Source: Synergistaceae bacterium (GTDB lineage: Bacteria; Synergistota; Synergistia; Synergistales; Aminobacteriaceae). Taken from it: 42,219 nt of DNA. This document shows positions 1 to 9,056 of this stretch, piece after piece (positions within the stretch are counted from its first letter, which is position 1; every line of letters begins with the position of its first letter). The notes under the pieces were generated by a model, which worked only from the letters and a program-made list of their open reading frames with translations, made no database searches and was not told the origin of the DNA. A program made the translations under genes and the position numbers. The DNA lies in NCBI GenBank assembly GCA_017444345.1, contig JAFSWW010000008.1, forward strand, positions 1 through 42,219, written 5' to 3'.

Positions 1-21
1 AATAAATAATTATAAATATTC

Positions 22-64
22 GGCTCTCTTGTTGAGTTATTCAGCGGGGGAGCTTATTTTTTTA
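22..64 (+). terminator. Rho-independent terminator of a gene left of the window
   Basis: A 7-bp stem (22-28 with 48-54, including G-U pairs) is followed by a T-rich stretch at 55-63. It points rightward, so it would end a plus-strand gene lying before the window. The loop is long (19 nt), which lowers confidence. Confidence 0.45.
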
Positions 65-83
65 TGAACGAGCGAGAAATGTC

Positions 84-101
84 GGGGGGCGGGCGGGTGG
101 G
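84..101 (+). repeat. G-quadruplex-forming G-tract array
   Basis: Runs of 6, 3, 3 and 3 G are separated by single bases (C, C, T). This is a parallel G-quadruplex motif with 1-nt loops on the plus strand, about 150 bp upstream of ileS. The core resembles the reverse complement of the C-tracts at 17190-17204, 30620-30634 and 42140-42158, so it belongs to a dispersed family. Its role is unknown. Confidence 0.6.
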
Positions 102-247
102 CACTACTCGATATAACAAGCGACTCATTAACAGCTGGAGTGAACAAGACAGCGAAATATTTTCAAAAAAGTTTATTACCCTGCAAAAATTGTGATAATA
201 TCTATAAAATTTGTTGAGAATAATTTATCAGGAGGCAAAAATTTTTA

Positions 248-3049
248 ATGGACAGTAAAGACTATAAAGATACTCTAAATTTACCCGTTACTAATTTTCC
301 AATGCGGGCGAATTTATCAAAACGTGAGCCGGGATTTCTTGAATTCTGGCACTCACACGACATCTATCACAAGGCACTCAACGCACGAAAAAATTCACAT
401 GAAAGTTTTCAGCTTCACGACGGCCCCCCCTATGCAAATGGAGATATTCATATCGGGACAGCGTTTAATAAAGTTCTGAAGGATTTTATCATCAAAGCAA
501 AGACTATGACAGGGCGTTATACTCCATATGTGCCGGGCTGGGACACTCACGGACTGCCGATTGAATTACGCGCATTGAAGGACGGCGGACTCTCGAAATT
601 AGGAACTGGAATCGATCCCGTTGAGTTACGCAAAAAATGTAAAGAGACAGCATTACACTATTTAGACGTTCAGCGCGAAGAGTTCAAGAGACTCGGAGTC
701 TTAGGTGAATGGGAACATCCTTATATAACGCTTGATCCGGCATTTGAGCATTTAGAGTTACACGCATTTGCTGACATGGTAAGCAAGGATTTAATTTATC
801 GCGGATTAAAGCCTGTCTACTGGTGCACGGATTGCCAGACAGCACTGGCCGCCGGAGAAATTGAATACTGGGACGAGGAGTCGCCCTCCGTTTATGTCGC
901 TTATCCCATGCCTAAAATCTCGCAGAAATTCCCGGAACTCGCAAATAAAGATGTCTATATTGTAATTTGGACAACTACCCCCTGGACTCTGCCTTCAAGT
1001 GCTGCCGTCGCTGTTCACCCGCGTTATGATTATGGATTTTATGAAGTTGACGGCAAAATTTATATACTTGCTGACGGCCTAAAAGATTCAGTCAGTAAAG
1101 CAACAGGCTTGAATCTCGGTGATGCAATAAAACTTGTTAAAGGCTCTGAACTTGAAAATTTAAAGCCTCTTCACCCGTTTTATGAGCATGAATTATTAGT
1201 AGTCTTAGCTGATTATGTAGAACTTGAGACGGGAACAGGCTGCGTTCATACTTCTCCCGGTCATGGTGTTGAAGACTATGAGACTGGCGTGCGTTATGGC
1301 TTGAGAATATTCAGCTCCGTGAATCATTCCGGACATTTTGAGCAGGAATTACCCATTGTAGGAGGCATGAATTTATCAGACGGCGGCAATAAAGCTATTG
1401 AGTTAATCAAAGCTAAGGGCCGTTTACTGGGACTCGGCAAAATCATGCATAGTTACCCTCATTGCTGGCGATGCAAGAAACCCGTTATATTTCGAGCTAC
1501 AGATCAATGGTTTATTAACGTCTCTAAATTCAAAGATGAGGCCTTAAACATAATTGATCATAAAGTAAAATGGATTCCTGAATGGGGACATGACAGAATT
1601 TATAACATGGTAAGTTCCCGCTCAGACTGGTGCATATCCCGCCAAAGAGTCTGGGGTGTTCCCGTTCCTGCTATGCATTGTAAGGACTGCGGAGCTTTTA
1701 CTCTTACAGCTGACAGAATTAGAATCCTCGCTGAAAAAGTTAAAGACTCACCCGATGGGACTTCTATATGGTGGCGCGAGAGTTTACAAAATTTATTCGG
1801 TGATCTTGCAAAGTGCGACAAATGCGGCTCTCATAACGTCGAGAAGGACAGCAACATTTTAGATGTCTGGTTTGACTCCGGAGTCTCTCACATGTCAGTC
1901 TTAAATGAAAGATTCGGGCTCAAATGGCCGTGTGATATGTACTTAGAAGGCAGTGATCAGCATAGAGGCTGGTTCCAGTCTTCACTATTAACAGCTACGG
2001 CAATAAAGGGTCAAGCTCCATATAAAGAAGTCTTGACTCACGGGTTTACTCTTGACGGAGAAGGCCGGAAAATGTCAAAATCTCTCGGAAATACTGTAGC
2101 ACCTAAGGAAGTTTGCGACGAGTTCGGCGCGGATATTTTGAGACTCTGGGTTGCGTCTACTGATTATAGAAACGATGTTAGAATCTCAAAGCCGATATTA
2201 AAATCTTTGTCTGAGACTTACAGGCGAATCAGAAACACAGCAAGATTCTTACTTGGAAATTTGCACGATTTCACGCCCGGAAAAAATTCGCTTAAATACG
2301 AGAATTTATTATCAATGGATAAATGGATTCTTGACAGACTTCACAGAATTATTAAGCGGGTCCGTGAAGCATTCGAAGATTACGAGTTCCATGTGCCTGT
2401 CTCGTTAATTCATTCCTTCTGCGTTAATGAGTTGAGCGCGTTTTATTTGGACATCAGCAAAGATAGATTATACGTTGAAGAAGTTGACTCGCTTACTAGA
2501 CGGAGCGCACAGACTGCAATGTGGGAGATTTTATCATGTTTAACACGAATGCTCGCACCGTTGATTAGTTTCACAGCTGAAGAAATTTGGCAGGAAATGA
2601 GAGGAATCGACTCGACTCTTCCTGAAAGCATATTTTTATCGGACTTCCCTGAGCAGGATAAATCACGACTCAATGACGAGCTTAATAATTTATGGGATGA
2701 CGCGGTGAAATTCAAGAGTGCAATTAGTAGAATGCTTGAGACCATGAGAGCCGACAAGACAATCGGGACATCGTTAGAAGCTGCCGTACAAGTCAAGGAA
2801 AATGACTCGCTCAAAAAATTAGCTGACTCGTTTACTCCTGAAGAATTAGCGGATATTGCTATAGTCTCAAAATTTGAATGGGTCAAAGATTTAACGCTGC
2901 CTAGAGTATTTAATGACTCTGAAACGGGATTAGAGATTGCCGGAGGATTCACAACCGGGAGCAAATGCCCGCGCTGCTGGAAATATTCCGACAATGTGAA
3001 CGAGAACGGACTTTGTGAGAGGTGCGCCCATGTTATGCACGAAGCATAG
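248..3049 (+). CDS. ileS: Isoleucyl-tRNA synthetase
   Basis: This class I aminoacyl-tRNA synthetase charges tRNA-Ile with isoleucine in the cytoplasm and edits misactivated valine. The HIGH-type signature is HIGT at residues 68-71 and the KMSKS loop is at residues 608-612. The CP1 editing domain lies between, with WTTTPWTLP near residue 240. The C-terminus carries a zinc-finger pattern, CPRC followed by CERC, in the last 30 residues. The length of 933 aa is normal for the bacterial type. The ATG at 248 is preceded by an AGGAGG box at 231-236. No T-box leader motif was seen upstream. The cupin gene overlaps its 3' end by 20 nt, suggesting co-transcription. Confidence 0.97.
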   Translation: MDSKDYKDTLNLPVTNFPMRANLSKREPGFLEFWHSHDIYHKALNARKNSHESFQLHDGPPYANGDIHIGTAFNKVLKDFIIKAKTMTGRYTPYVPGWDTHGLPIELRALKDGGLSKLGTGIDPVELRKKCKETALHYLDVQREEFKRLGVLGEWEHPYITLDPAFEHLELHAFADMVSKDLIYRGLKPVYWCTDCQTALAAGEIEYWDEESPSVYVAYPMPKISQKFPELANKDVYIVIWTTTPWTLPSSAAVAVHPRYDYGFYEVDGKIYILADGLKDSVSKATGLNLGDAIKLVKGSELENLKPLHPFYEHELLVVLADYVELETGTGCVHTSPGHGVEDYETGVRYGLRIFSSVNHSGHFEQELPIVGGMNLSDGGNKAIELIKAKGRLLGLGKIMHSYPHCWRCKKPVIFRATDQWFINVSKFKDEALNIIDHKVKWIPEWGHDRIYNMVSSRSDWCISRQRVWGVPVPAMHCKDCGAFTLTADRIRILAEKVKDSPDGTSIWWRESLQNLFGDLAKCDKCGSHNVEKDSNILDVWFDSGVSHMSVLNERFGLKWPCDMYLEGSDQHRGWFQSSLLTATAIKGQAPYKEVLTHGFTLDGEGRKMSKSLGNTVAPKEVCDEFGADILRLWVASTDYRNDVRISKPILKSLSETYRRIRNTARFLLGNLHDFTPGKNSLKYENLLSMDKWILDRLHRIIKRVREAFEDYEFHVPVSLIHSFCVNELSAFYLDISKDRLYVEEVDSLTRRSAQTAMWEILSCLTRMLAPLISFTAEEIWQEMRGIDSTLPESIFLSDFPEQDKSRLNDELNNLWDDAVKFKSAISRMLETMRADKTIGTSLEAAVQVKENDSLKKLADSFTPEELADIAIVSKFEWVKDLTLPRVFNDSETGLEIAGGFTTGSKCPRCWKYSDNVNENGLCERCAHVMHEA

Positions 3050-3356
3050 TGATACAAAATTACAGGATCTAGGCGGGGGAGTCTCTCGCAGGATTCTGGC
3101 ATATACTGAAAAATTAATGATCGTCGAAGTAAATTTTTTAGCTGGAAGTGTCGGAACAGTTCACACTCACCCGCATTCACAAAATGTGTATATAATTTCA
3201 GGAAAATTTAAATTTGACGTCAACGGCCAAGAAATAGAAGTCAGCGCAGGGGACTCGCTTGCATTTGAGCCGAATTTACCGCACGGGACTCTTTGTCTTG
3301 AAGCTGGGACTCTGTTAGATATATTTACGCCCATGAGAGAAGATTTCTTGAAATAA
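3030..3356 (+). CDS. Small single-domain cupin protein
   Basis: This is a single cupin-fold protein of about 108 residues. The metal-site pattern is visible as H45-T-H47-P-H49 and a later His in LPHGT near residue 89, with the glycine turns GKFKFDVNG and AGDSLAFEP between. A GTG at 3015 would also open the frame. I chose the ATG at 3030 because AGAGGTG lies just upstream at a good distance. The gene begins inside the ileS 3' end, in another frame, so it is probably translationally coupled. Substrate and enzymatic role cannot be read from sequence; small cupins include isomerases, oxygenases and sensor proteins. Confidence 0.8.
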   Translation: MLCTKHSDTKLQDLGGGVSRRILAYTEKLMIVEVNFLAGSVGTVHTHPHSQNVYIISGKFKFDVNGQEIEVSAGDSLAFEPNLPHGTLCLEAGTLLDIFTPMREDFLK

Positions 3357-3412
3357 ATCATTAAAGCGTTTGAATCCTTCTGTGAAATATCAGACGGTAA
3401 ATAAATATATTG

Positions 3413-3444
3413 CCCCAGTTTGTAAGAGCTGGGGTTATTTTTTT
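3413..3444 (+). terminator. Terminator of the ileS-cupin unit
   Basis: The arms CCCCAG (3413-3418) and CTGGGG (3429-3434) close a 10-nt loop and are followed by TTATTTTTTT. It lies between convergent genes and may work weakly for the minus-strand restriction pseudogene too, but the T-run supports the plus direction. Confidence 0.8.
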
Positions 3445-3445
3445 C

Positions 3446-4217
3446 TCATATATGGATGACATTTTCATATAAAGAAGGAATCGCACTCTGAATAATTCTA
3501 AACTTTGTGCCGTGATTGTGTCCTGTGCGAGCATCAAAATCTATAAAAATATTTCGTTCTCTTATGTTCAGCAAAAATTTATCGAGTGAAAAGCCTGATA
3601 ATTGCATTATATCCAAATATCTGTAAAAATATTCTCCGTTTTCCTGTTTAACGTCAGCTATTATGTAAAAACAATTTCCTAATTTTGTCCCCGCCTTATG
3701 ATATAAATCATAAAATCCCCAGTAAGGCATATAATCTTTATCATATTTCAGCCTGCAATTTCTTATAAGCTCATTTTTCCAGTCCGCTGCGTCTTGTCCT
3801 ATTTTGTCAGAGTCAAAATTTATTATTACTCTTTCATTTTCTGAGTCTATATCAACAAAGAATCCCCGTAATGTAGGCCGCATATAGCATAAAGTCTGTC
3901 TAAAACTTTTCTCGCTGTCAGGATATTTTATGCCGGCTTATTTATGTCTCCAGCCGTAATTACATAAAAGATAGTCAACTATATGCAATGCTCAATAATG
4001 TCAACAAAGCTGTAGTATTTCTCCTTTGAGTCTTTAATTCCCACTCTGCAGCATTCGGGAGCGGTAAGTTATTTTCTGTAATGCCTAACAAATCTTCAAG
4101 CGTATTTCCTATTGCACCGTCATTATTTGTATTACGACAATTTTTTATCCAGCCGAGATTCCTTATTTCCTTTAAAGCGGCAATAAGAGTTCTCTTTGTG
4201 TACTTTGTAACTGACAT
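3446..4217 (-). pseudogene. Decayed MvaI/BcnI-family type II restriction endonuclease
   Basis: Two pieces in different frames add up to an MvaI/BcnI-family nuclease, which in known members cuts CCWGG- or CCSGG-like sites. The N-terminal piece (4217 down to 3975) has the family block GAIGNTLEDLLGI then EWELKTQR, the E-x-K part of the nuclease site. It then runs out of frame at TGA 3975-3977. The next stretch reads YGWRHK, an in-frame TAA at 3938-3940, then AGIKYPDSEKSFRQTL and the C-terminal domain MRPTLRGFFVDID. The expected HxEPSP-like segment is missing, which implies a small deletion at the frameshift. The true start is the ATG at 4217, behind AAAGGAGA and inside the methyltransferase gene. 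Frameshift, stop and deletion together argue for real decay rather than one sequencing error. Confidence 0.85.
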
Positions 4218-4933
4218 GATAATCTCTCCTTTGACATCTCGCAATATTCGGGCGCAATCTCTATACCGATAAAATTTCTGTTAAGATTCTTAGCTGCAAC
4301 TGCTGTAGTACCGCTTCCCATGAATGGATCTAAAATTATATTCGCATTTGTGCTTGATATTATGCGTTCAATCAAAGCAACGGGGAAGGGGGCCGGGTGT
4401 TTATTCTTCATTTCCTGCGGGAACTCCCATACATCACCGAATGAATTTGCGTGCGGAACGAGTTTAAATGCTGGTTTTGCTATGAGATATATTACTTCAT
4501 AAGTCGGCAGAAAGTAGCCGGGATTAAAATTTATTCCGCCCTTGCGTCTCCAGATTATTATTTGCCTGACTGGGAATCCCTCAACTATTTCGCGCCTGTC
4601 TTGAAGCAGCCCGTTTTGTACCCGCCATTTATGATTATAAAATATTGCTCCGTCGTCATTGATTAGTCTCATCATTTCACTTAGACATTCACGCTGCCAC
4701 TTCACATATTTATCATATGGCATATTGTCGTCATAAGTCGAGTAGCCTTTTATCAATGCAGCATTTGCCCACTTCCCGCAGCTTCCGTTTTTCATGCCGT
4801 TGCCCGTTGAGTTCTTCAAGTTATAGGGCGGTGATGTAATGATTAAATCAATGCTCTTATCCGGAATCTTCTGCATTTCAGTTACAGCATCTCCGCAAAT
4901 AAATAAATTCATTATCTCGTCAATTTTATACAT
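4172..4933 (-). CDS. Site-specific DNA methyltransferase (beta-class N4-cytosine or N6-adenine)
   Basis: This is the modification partner of the restriction gene. The catalytic motif TSPPYN is at residues 33-38, and the AdoMet-binding DPFMGSGTT at residues 202-210 lies after it, the beta-class order. TSPPYN suits N4-cytosine methylation, which fits an MvaI/BcnI-type partner, but the same motif also occurs in some adenine enzymes. The frame is intact at 253 aa. A shorter start at Met8 (4912) matches how many relatives begin. With its nuclease broken it is now effectively a solitary methyltransferase. Confidence 0.9.
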   Translation of the reverse strand: MYKIDEIMNLFICGDAVTEMQKIPDKSIDLIITSPPYNLKNSTGNGMKNGSCGKWANAALIKGYSTYDDNMPYDKYVKWQRECLSEMMRLINDDGAIFYNHKWRVQNGLLQDRREIVEGFPVRQIIIWRRKGGINFNPGYFLPTYEVIYLIAKPAFKLVPHANSFGDVWEFPQEMKNKHPAPFPVALIERIISSTNANIILDPFMGSGTTAVAAKNLNRNFIGIEIAPEYCEMSKERLSCQLQSTQRELLLPL

Positions 4934-4939
4934 GCCTGA

Positions 4940-4954
4940 AATTATAGCGTGAAA
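4940..4954 (-). promoter_or_regulatory. Putative -10 region of the methyltransferase gene
   Basis: On the minus strand this reads TTTCACGCTATAATT, with TATAAT only 7 nt before the ATG at 4933. The same 15-mer lies in front of minC at 20232-20246. No clear -35 box was found. If used, the transcript would be almost leaderless from 4933, which would favour translation from the internal start at 4912. Confidence 0.4.
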
Positions 4955-5023
4955 GTATATTTTTTTCTGCTACAATATTCTAAACTTTTTTACGTGATAT
5001 TTATATAAAGGAGTAATTTTTTT

Positions 5024-6043
5024 ATGGCACGAGTTTATTATGAGAAGGACTGCGATTTAGGCAAATTAACAGGTAAGAAAATTGCGATTATAGGCTACGG
5101 CTCACAGGGTCATGCACACGCTATGAATTTGAGAGACTCAGGCTGTGATGTAATTGTAGGGCTTTACAAGGGCGGGAAGTCTTGGCCGGTTGCTGAGAAA
5201 GACGGTTTTACTGTTATGACTGTCAGCGAGTGCACTAAGGCAGCAGATATTATTATGATTCTCATCAATGACGAGAAGCAGGCCGACATGTATCGCACGG
5301 AAATAGCACCGTACTTAACTGAAGGAAAAACTATAGCATTTGCTCACGGGTTTAATATTCGTTATAAGCAGATTGTCGCGCCTAAGGGAGTAGACGTATT
5401 TATGGCAGCACCAAAAGGCCCCGGCCACACTGTCAGGAGTCAATACGTAGCAGGTAAGGGAGTTCCCTGTCTTGTTGCAGTTGAACAGGACGCTTCAGGG
5501 AAGTGCTTAGATATTGCGCTTGCTTACATTGCAGGAATCGGCGGAGCTCGTGCGGGCGTTCTTGAGACGACTATGCAGCAGGAAACAGAGACGGATTTAT
5601 TCGGCGAACAGACTGTATTATGCGGCGGAGTCGTTGATTTAATGCAGTGCGGCTTTGAAGTCCTTTGTGAGGCCGGTTATGATCCCGTTAATGCTTATTT
5701 TGAATGTATTCACGAGATGAAATTAATTATTGACTTAGTGAATCGCGGCGGAGTTGCTGCTATGAATTATTCAATCTCTGACACTGCGGAATTCGGCGAA
5801 TATGTTTCAGGCCCCCGCGTTCTCCCTCATGATAAAGTTAAAGCTAACATGCGAAAAGTTTTAGCTGACATTCAAGACGGAACTTTTGCGGGACGTTGGA
5901 TTGCTGAGAATAAGAACGGCCGGACTTTCTTTAACTCAAAGCGCGACCAGTTAGCAAAACACCCTATGGAAGTAATCGGCAAAGAATTACGCGAGCAAAT
6001 GTTATGGAAGGACGGATCAACTCTTGACGACGTATCGAAGTGA
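5024..6043 (+). CDS. ilvC: Ketol-acid reductoisomerase
   Basis: This enzyme isomerises and reduces acetolactate or acetohydroxybutyrate to the dihydroxy acid in valine, leucine and isoleucine synthesis. The Rossmann motif [13 protein letters not shown] is near residues 24-36. The catalytic core shows [10 protein letters not shown] and then [10 protein letters not shown], with the acidic residues that bind magnesium. At 339 aa it is the short class I form. AAAGGAG lies upstream of the ATG. The 3' end overlaps ilvD by 20 nt, so the two are an operon. No leucine-leader attenuator or T-box was recognised upstream. Confidence 0.97.
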   Translation: MARVYYEKDCDLGKLTGKKIAIIGYGSQGHAHAMNLRDSGCDVIVGLYKGGKSWPVAEKDGFTVMTVSECTKAADIIMILINDEKQADMYRTEIAPYLTEGKTIAFAHGFNIRYKQIVAPKGVDVFMAAPKGPGHTVRSQYVAGKGVPCLVAVEQDASGKCLDIALAYIAGIGGARAGVLETTMQQETETDLFGEQTVLCGGVVDLMQCGFEVLCEAGYDPVNAYFECIHEMKLIIDLVNRGGVAAMNYSISDTAEFGEYVSGPRVLPHDKVKANMRKVLADIQDGTFAGRWIAENKNGRTFFNSKRDQLAKHPMEVIGKELREQMLWKDGSTLDDVSK

Positions 6044-7697
6044 TAATATTAAATCAGGCATTGAGAGGACTCCAAATTTAAGTCTGCTTTATGCGCTGGG
6101 ACTCACTAAAGAAGAAATCTCGCGCCCTATAATCGGAGTAGTAAATTCATTCAGCGAGATTGTGCCCGGTCATATGCATTTAGATAAAATCGCCGAGGCC
6201 GTCAAAGCAGGAATCAGAGCAGCAGGAGGCACTCCCATAATGTTCCCGGCTATTGCTGTGTGTGATGGAATCGCTATGGGACATGTAGGCATGAAATATT
6301 CTCTTGTGTCTCGTGATTTAGTAGCTGACTCGACTGAAGCAATGACTATAGCACATCAATTTGACGGGCTTGTCATGATTCCTAACTGCGATAAAAACGT
6401 TCCGGGCTTGTTAATGGCTGCTGCACGTGTAAATATTCCTACGATTTTTTGCGCGGGTGGTCCCATGATAGCAGGGCACTTGAAAGACGGTCGGCGTACT
6501 TGTTTGAGTCATATGTTCGAGGCTGTAGGAGCTTATCACGCCGGCAAACTCGACGAGGACGGAGTCAATGACTACACAGAGAATGCCTGCCCTTCCTGCG
6601 GTTCATGTTCGGGAATGTACACGGCTAATTCTATGAATTGTCTAACTGAAGCAATCGGCATGTCTTTACGAGGCAACGGCACAATACCCGCCCCCTATTC
6701 AGCAAGAATAAGACTCGCTAAATTAACCGGCATGAAAATAATGGAGCTTGTCGAGAAAAATATTTGTCCGCGCGATATTATGACTCAAGAGGCATTCAAT
6801 AACGCTGAAGCAGTAGATATGGCTTTAGGCTGTTCGACAAATACAATGCTGCATTTACCCGCAATTGCACACGAAGCCGGAATAACTCTAAACTTGAGTC
6901 ATACTAACGAAATCAGCGAGCGCACCCCGAATTTATGCCACTTAGCACCGGCCGGAGATACTTTCATGGAAGATTTAGACAGAGCAGGCGGAGTCTATGC
7001 TGTCATGAAGGAACTTGCTAAGGAAAATTTAATCAACACGAGCCTATTAACTGCAACAGGGAAGACTATAAGCGAAAATATTGCGGACGTTGAAAATTTA
7101 GACACGAATATAATTCGCCCGATTGATAATCCATATTCACAAAACGGGGGAATCGCTATATTAAAGGGGAATCTTGCCCCGGACGGCTGTGTTGTAAAGA
7201 GGGCTGCTGTTGCTCCTGAAATGATGAAGCATGAAGGCCCGGCACGAGTCTTTGACTCAGAAGATGACGCAATAAAAGCAATCTATTCAGGCCAAGTAAT
7301 TAAGCCCGGTGATGTCGTAGTTATTCGCTATGAAGGTCCAAAGGGAGGCCCGGGAATGCGCGAAATGTTGAACCCGACGAGCGCAATTTGCGGAATGGGA
7401 CTCGATAAGAGCGTCGCATTAATCACAGACGGCAGATTTTCAGGAGCTACACGGGGCGCAAGTATAGGCCATATTTCACCGGAGGCAGCTGCGGGCGGAA
7501 ATATCGGGCTCGTTCATGACGGTGATATTATCGAGATTGACATAAATAATTATAGTATTAACTTGAAAGTCTCTGATCAGGAACTCGCAAAACGCCGCGA
7601 AAACTGGACTCCTAATGAGCCTAAAATCAAAACGGGGTATCTTGCACGTTATGCCAAACTCGTAACAAGTGCAGACAAGGGCGCAATACTAGAATAA
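6024..7697 (+). CDS. ilvD: Dihydroxy-acid dehydratase
   Basis: This iron-sulfur enzyme dehydrates the dihydroxy acids made by IlvC to 2-keto acids, the last common step before transamination. Family signatures include PNCDKNVPG near residue 120, [16 protein letters not shown] near 190 and GCSTNT near 270. The first and second supply cluster-ligand cysteines. The length of 557 aa is typical. The start is a TTG at 6024 inside ilvC, with AAGGA about 11 nt before it; this start gives the usual RSD..K.G.ER N-terminus. A terminator follows directly. Confidence 0.96.
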   Translation: MTTYRSDNIKSGIERTPNLSLLYALGLTKEEISRPIIGVVNSFSEIVPGHMHLDKIAEAVKAGIRAAGGTPIMFPAIAVCDGIAMGHVGMKYSLVSRDLVADSTEAMTIAHQFDGLVMIPNCDKNVPGLLMAAARVNIPTIFCAGGPMIAGHLKDGRRTCLSHMFEAVGAYHAGKLDEDGVNDYTENACPSCGSCSGMYTANSMNCLTEAIGMSLRGNGTIPAPYSARIRLAKLTGMKIMELVEKNICPRDIMTQEAFNNAEAVDMALGCSTNTMLHLPAIAHEAGITLNLSHTNEISERTPNLCHLAPAGDTFMEDLDRAGGVYAVMKELAKENLINTSLLTATGKTISENIADVENLDTNIIRPIDNPYSQNGGIAILKGNLAPDGCVVKRAAVAPEMMKHEGPARVFDSEDDAIKAIYSGQVIKPGDVVVIRYEGPKGGPGMREMLNPTSAICGMGLDKSVALITDGRFSGATRGASIGHISPEAAAGGNIGLVHDGDIIEIDINNYSINLKVSDQELAKRRENWTPNEPKIKTGYLARYAKLVTSADKGAILE

Positions 7698-7708
7698 TAA
7701 AATTTTCT

Positions 7709-7743
7709 CCCGGTCAAGAATCAAAATGGCCGGGATTTATTTT
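7709..7743 (+). terminator. Terminator of ilvC-ilvD
   Basis: The stem CCCGGTC (7709-7715) with GGCCGGG (7728-7734) includes one G-T pair, has a 12-nt loop, and is followed by ATTTATTTT. It sits between convergent genes 50 nt apart and may act in both directions. Confidence 0.75.
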
Positions 7744-7746
7744 GCG

Positions 7747-8526
7747 TTATAATTTGCGGGTCTTCCTGTTTGTAATTGCTTTCTCCCATAGATCGCGCAT
7801 TACAAAAAATGAGTTCAATTTATTATCAAGCAGCAGCATATAACCTAAAGGCTCAAGAATTGCACAAATTTCAGGGATATGATTTTCTCTAAGGCCATAT
7901 TCCCATGTTTCAGTGCAAATAACTTTAGGAAGCGAGGGGCAATCTTTCAAGCTGCGTAAAATTATCTCGTCGAGGCCTTCCGTATCAAGCGACATAAAAT
8001 CAGGAAAAACTCCGCCGCAATATTCGTTTATTATGGATTTTAGAGTCTTAACACTAACATTGATGATTTCTTTGATTTTGCAGTCTTTATTTACTCGAGC
8101 TTCGGCCTCTTGTTTGGAAAATGTGCTTAACGTGTAATTACTCATAACATAGAATGGCATAATAGAATCATTTTCGCCAATTCCTGCCGTGATGTTAATA
8201 TCTTCTTTGCGAACGTATTCAATTTCGCGGGATAAAATAGGGTTAGGCTCGATATTAATTCCCCGTGAACCTCTTTCATAAAGTAATGCTGTATTGCTGA
8301 GTGAATAAGGGTGATTTGCTCCGATGTCAATATATGAAGGCTTCTCAATGTCAAGGCAATCAAATATACTGAGTATTATGCAATCTTCTCCTTTTTGAGA
8401 GTAACTGCCTTGATAGTAAGCAATACGCCCCCCCCCCCCCCTTGCGCAAATTACGTAAATATCATAAAGTTTAGTTGCTTTGATTCTGCGTTTAATTGAA
8501 GCTGGGATAAAGCTAGAAAATTTCAT
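7747..8526 (-). CDS. FkbM-family methyltransferase with in-frame G14 tract
   Basis: This is a 259-residue FkbM-type SAM-dependent methyltransferase, a family that O-methylates sugars or other polar groups, often on surface glycans. The AdoMet-binding start YIDIGANHPYSLSN is near residues 89-102. INIEPNP follows, and the C-terminal family motif MSLDTEGLDEIIL is near 180-192. Codons 29-33 (Arg-Gly-Gly-Gly-Gly) are written as a run of 14 G on the coding strand. Gain or loss of one or two bases would truncate the protein shortly after residue 33, so the gene looks phase-variable and is in the ON register here. An AAAGGA box precedes the ATG. The substrate is unknown. Confidence 0.85.
   Translation of the reverse strand: MKFSSFIPASIKRRIKATKLYDIYVICARGGGGRIAYYQGSYSQKGEDCIILSIFDCLDIEKPSYIDIGANHPYSLSNTALLYERGSRGINIEPNPILSREIEYVRKEDINITAGIGENDSIMPFYVMSNYTLSTFSKQEAEARVNKDCKIKEIINVSVKTLKSIINEYCGGVFPDFMSLDTEGLDEIILRSLKDCPSLPKVICTETWEYGLRENHIPEICAILEPLGYMLLLDNKLNSFFVMRDLWEKAITNRKTRKL
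8428..8441 (-). repeat. Homopolymer tract G14 inside the FkbM gene
   Basis: Fourteen consecutive C on the plus strand equal fourteen G on the coding strand, near codons 29-33 of the methyltransferase. A tract this long in an AT-rich coding region is typical of slipped-strand contingency loci. A second tract of the same length lies upstream of licD at 10512. Confidence 0.85.
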
Positions 8527-8852
8527 AAAATAATAATCCTTTCTTTAACATGTTCATGATAGAAAAATTTTTTGATGATTTATTATACTATATTTTTTGC
8601 ATTATAATAAAAATTTTTTGTTTTGTGAGTTATTGCGATTACTGGAAAAATTTAATATTTCTGTAGCTGTAAATGTATCTGTAAAACTTGTATTTTTTTG
8701 TGTAAATTGAGCTGTAAAATTTATATGAATTATAACATTATAATTTGCTTGATAAAAATTTGCGCGCTCGTAAACTTTTAGAATGAGTCAATGTTATAAT
8801 ACTTATTTGTAAAAATTTCAATATTTATATATAACGGAGGAATTTATTAATT
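8527..8852. other. 326-bp AT-rich intergenic region before rpmB
   Basis: No gene was found here. The region separates the divergent fkbM and rpmB genes. It contains one copy of an 85-bp dispersed repeat (8599-8685) and further degenerate copies of CTGTAAA (8681-8720). TATAAT boxes at 8739-8744 and 8795-8800 could serve rpmB, but neither has a convincing -35 box. Confidence 0.6.
8599..8685 (+). repeat. Dispersed non-coding repeat, copy A
   Basis: This copy aligns over about 85 bp, at roughly 85% identity by eye, with the reverse complement of 34371-34455. Shared blocks include AATAAAAATTTTTTGT, TTGTGAGT, ATTGC, ATTACT and a double GTAGCTGTAAA-like ending. Both copies are intergenic. It could be a small mobile-derived repeat or a structured RNA element. 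Confidence 0.7.
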
Positions 8853-9056
8853 ATGGCTAAATTTTGTGAATGCTGCGGAAGAGGTCCAGTATCAGGGAAT
8901 GCTGTGAGTCACTCAAATAGACACACTAGAAGACGCTGGCTTATTAATCTTCAAAATGTAAAAGTTGACGCGGGCGACGGCACATACTTTAAAGCAAGAG
9001 TCTGCACAAAGTGTTTAAAATCCGGTTATGTCAAGAGGGCAGTTAATGCAAATTAA
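8853..9056 (+). CDS. rpmB: 50S ribosomal protein L28
   Basis: This is a 67-residue protein of the large ribosomal subunit. The family core is GNAVSHSNRHTRRRW, followed by the basic C-terminal part. It is the zinc-binding form, with C5 and C8 paired with C51 and C54. GGAGG lies about 11 nt before the ATG. The last codons overlap the start of pepA, so an aminopeptidase is translated in the wake of a ribosomal protein. Confidence 0.95.
   Translation: MAKFCECCGRGPVSGNAVSHSNRHTRRRWLINLQNVKVDAGDGTYFKARVCTKCLKSGYVKRAVNAN

Noticed and set aside
120-247. Possible T-box leader before ileS
   Set aside because: No specifier-loop or TGGNACC-type T-box sequence was found; only a ribosome site and AT-rich DNA.
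2443-3180. Long open frame antisense to the ileS 3' end and cupin
   Set aside because: It lies opposite a well-conserved gene, matches no family I recognise and crosses the cupin start; it is a shadow frame.
8142-8363. 73-codon frame within fkbM
   Set aside because: It lies out of frame inside a gene with good family motifs on both sides; it could only be reached after a slippage and then stops.
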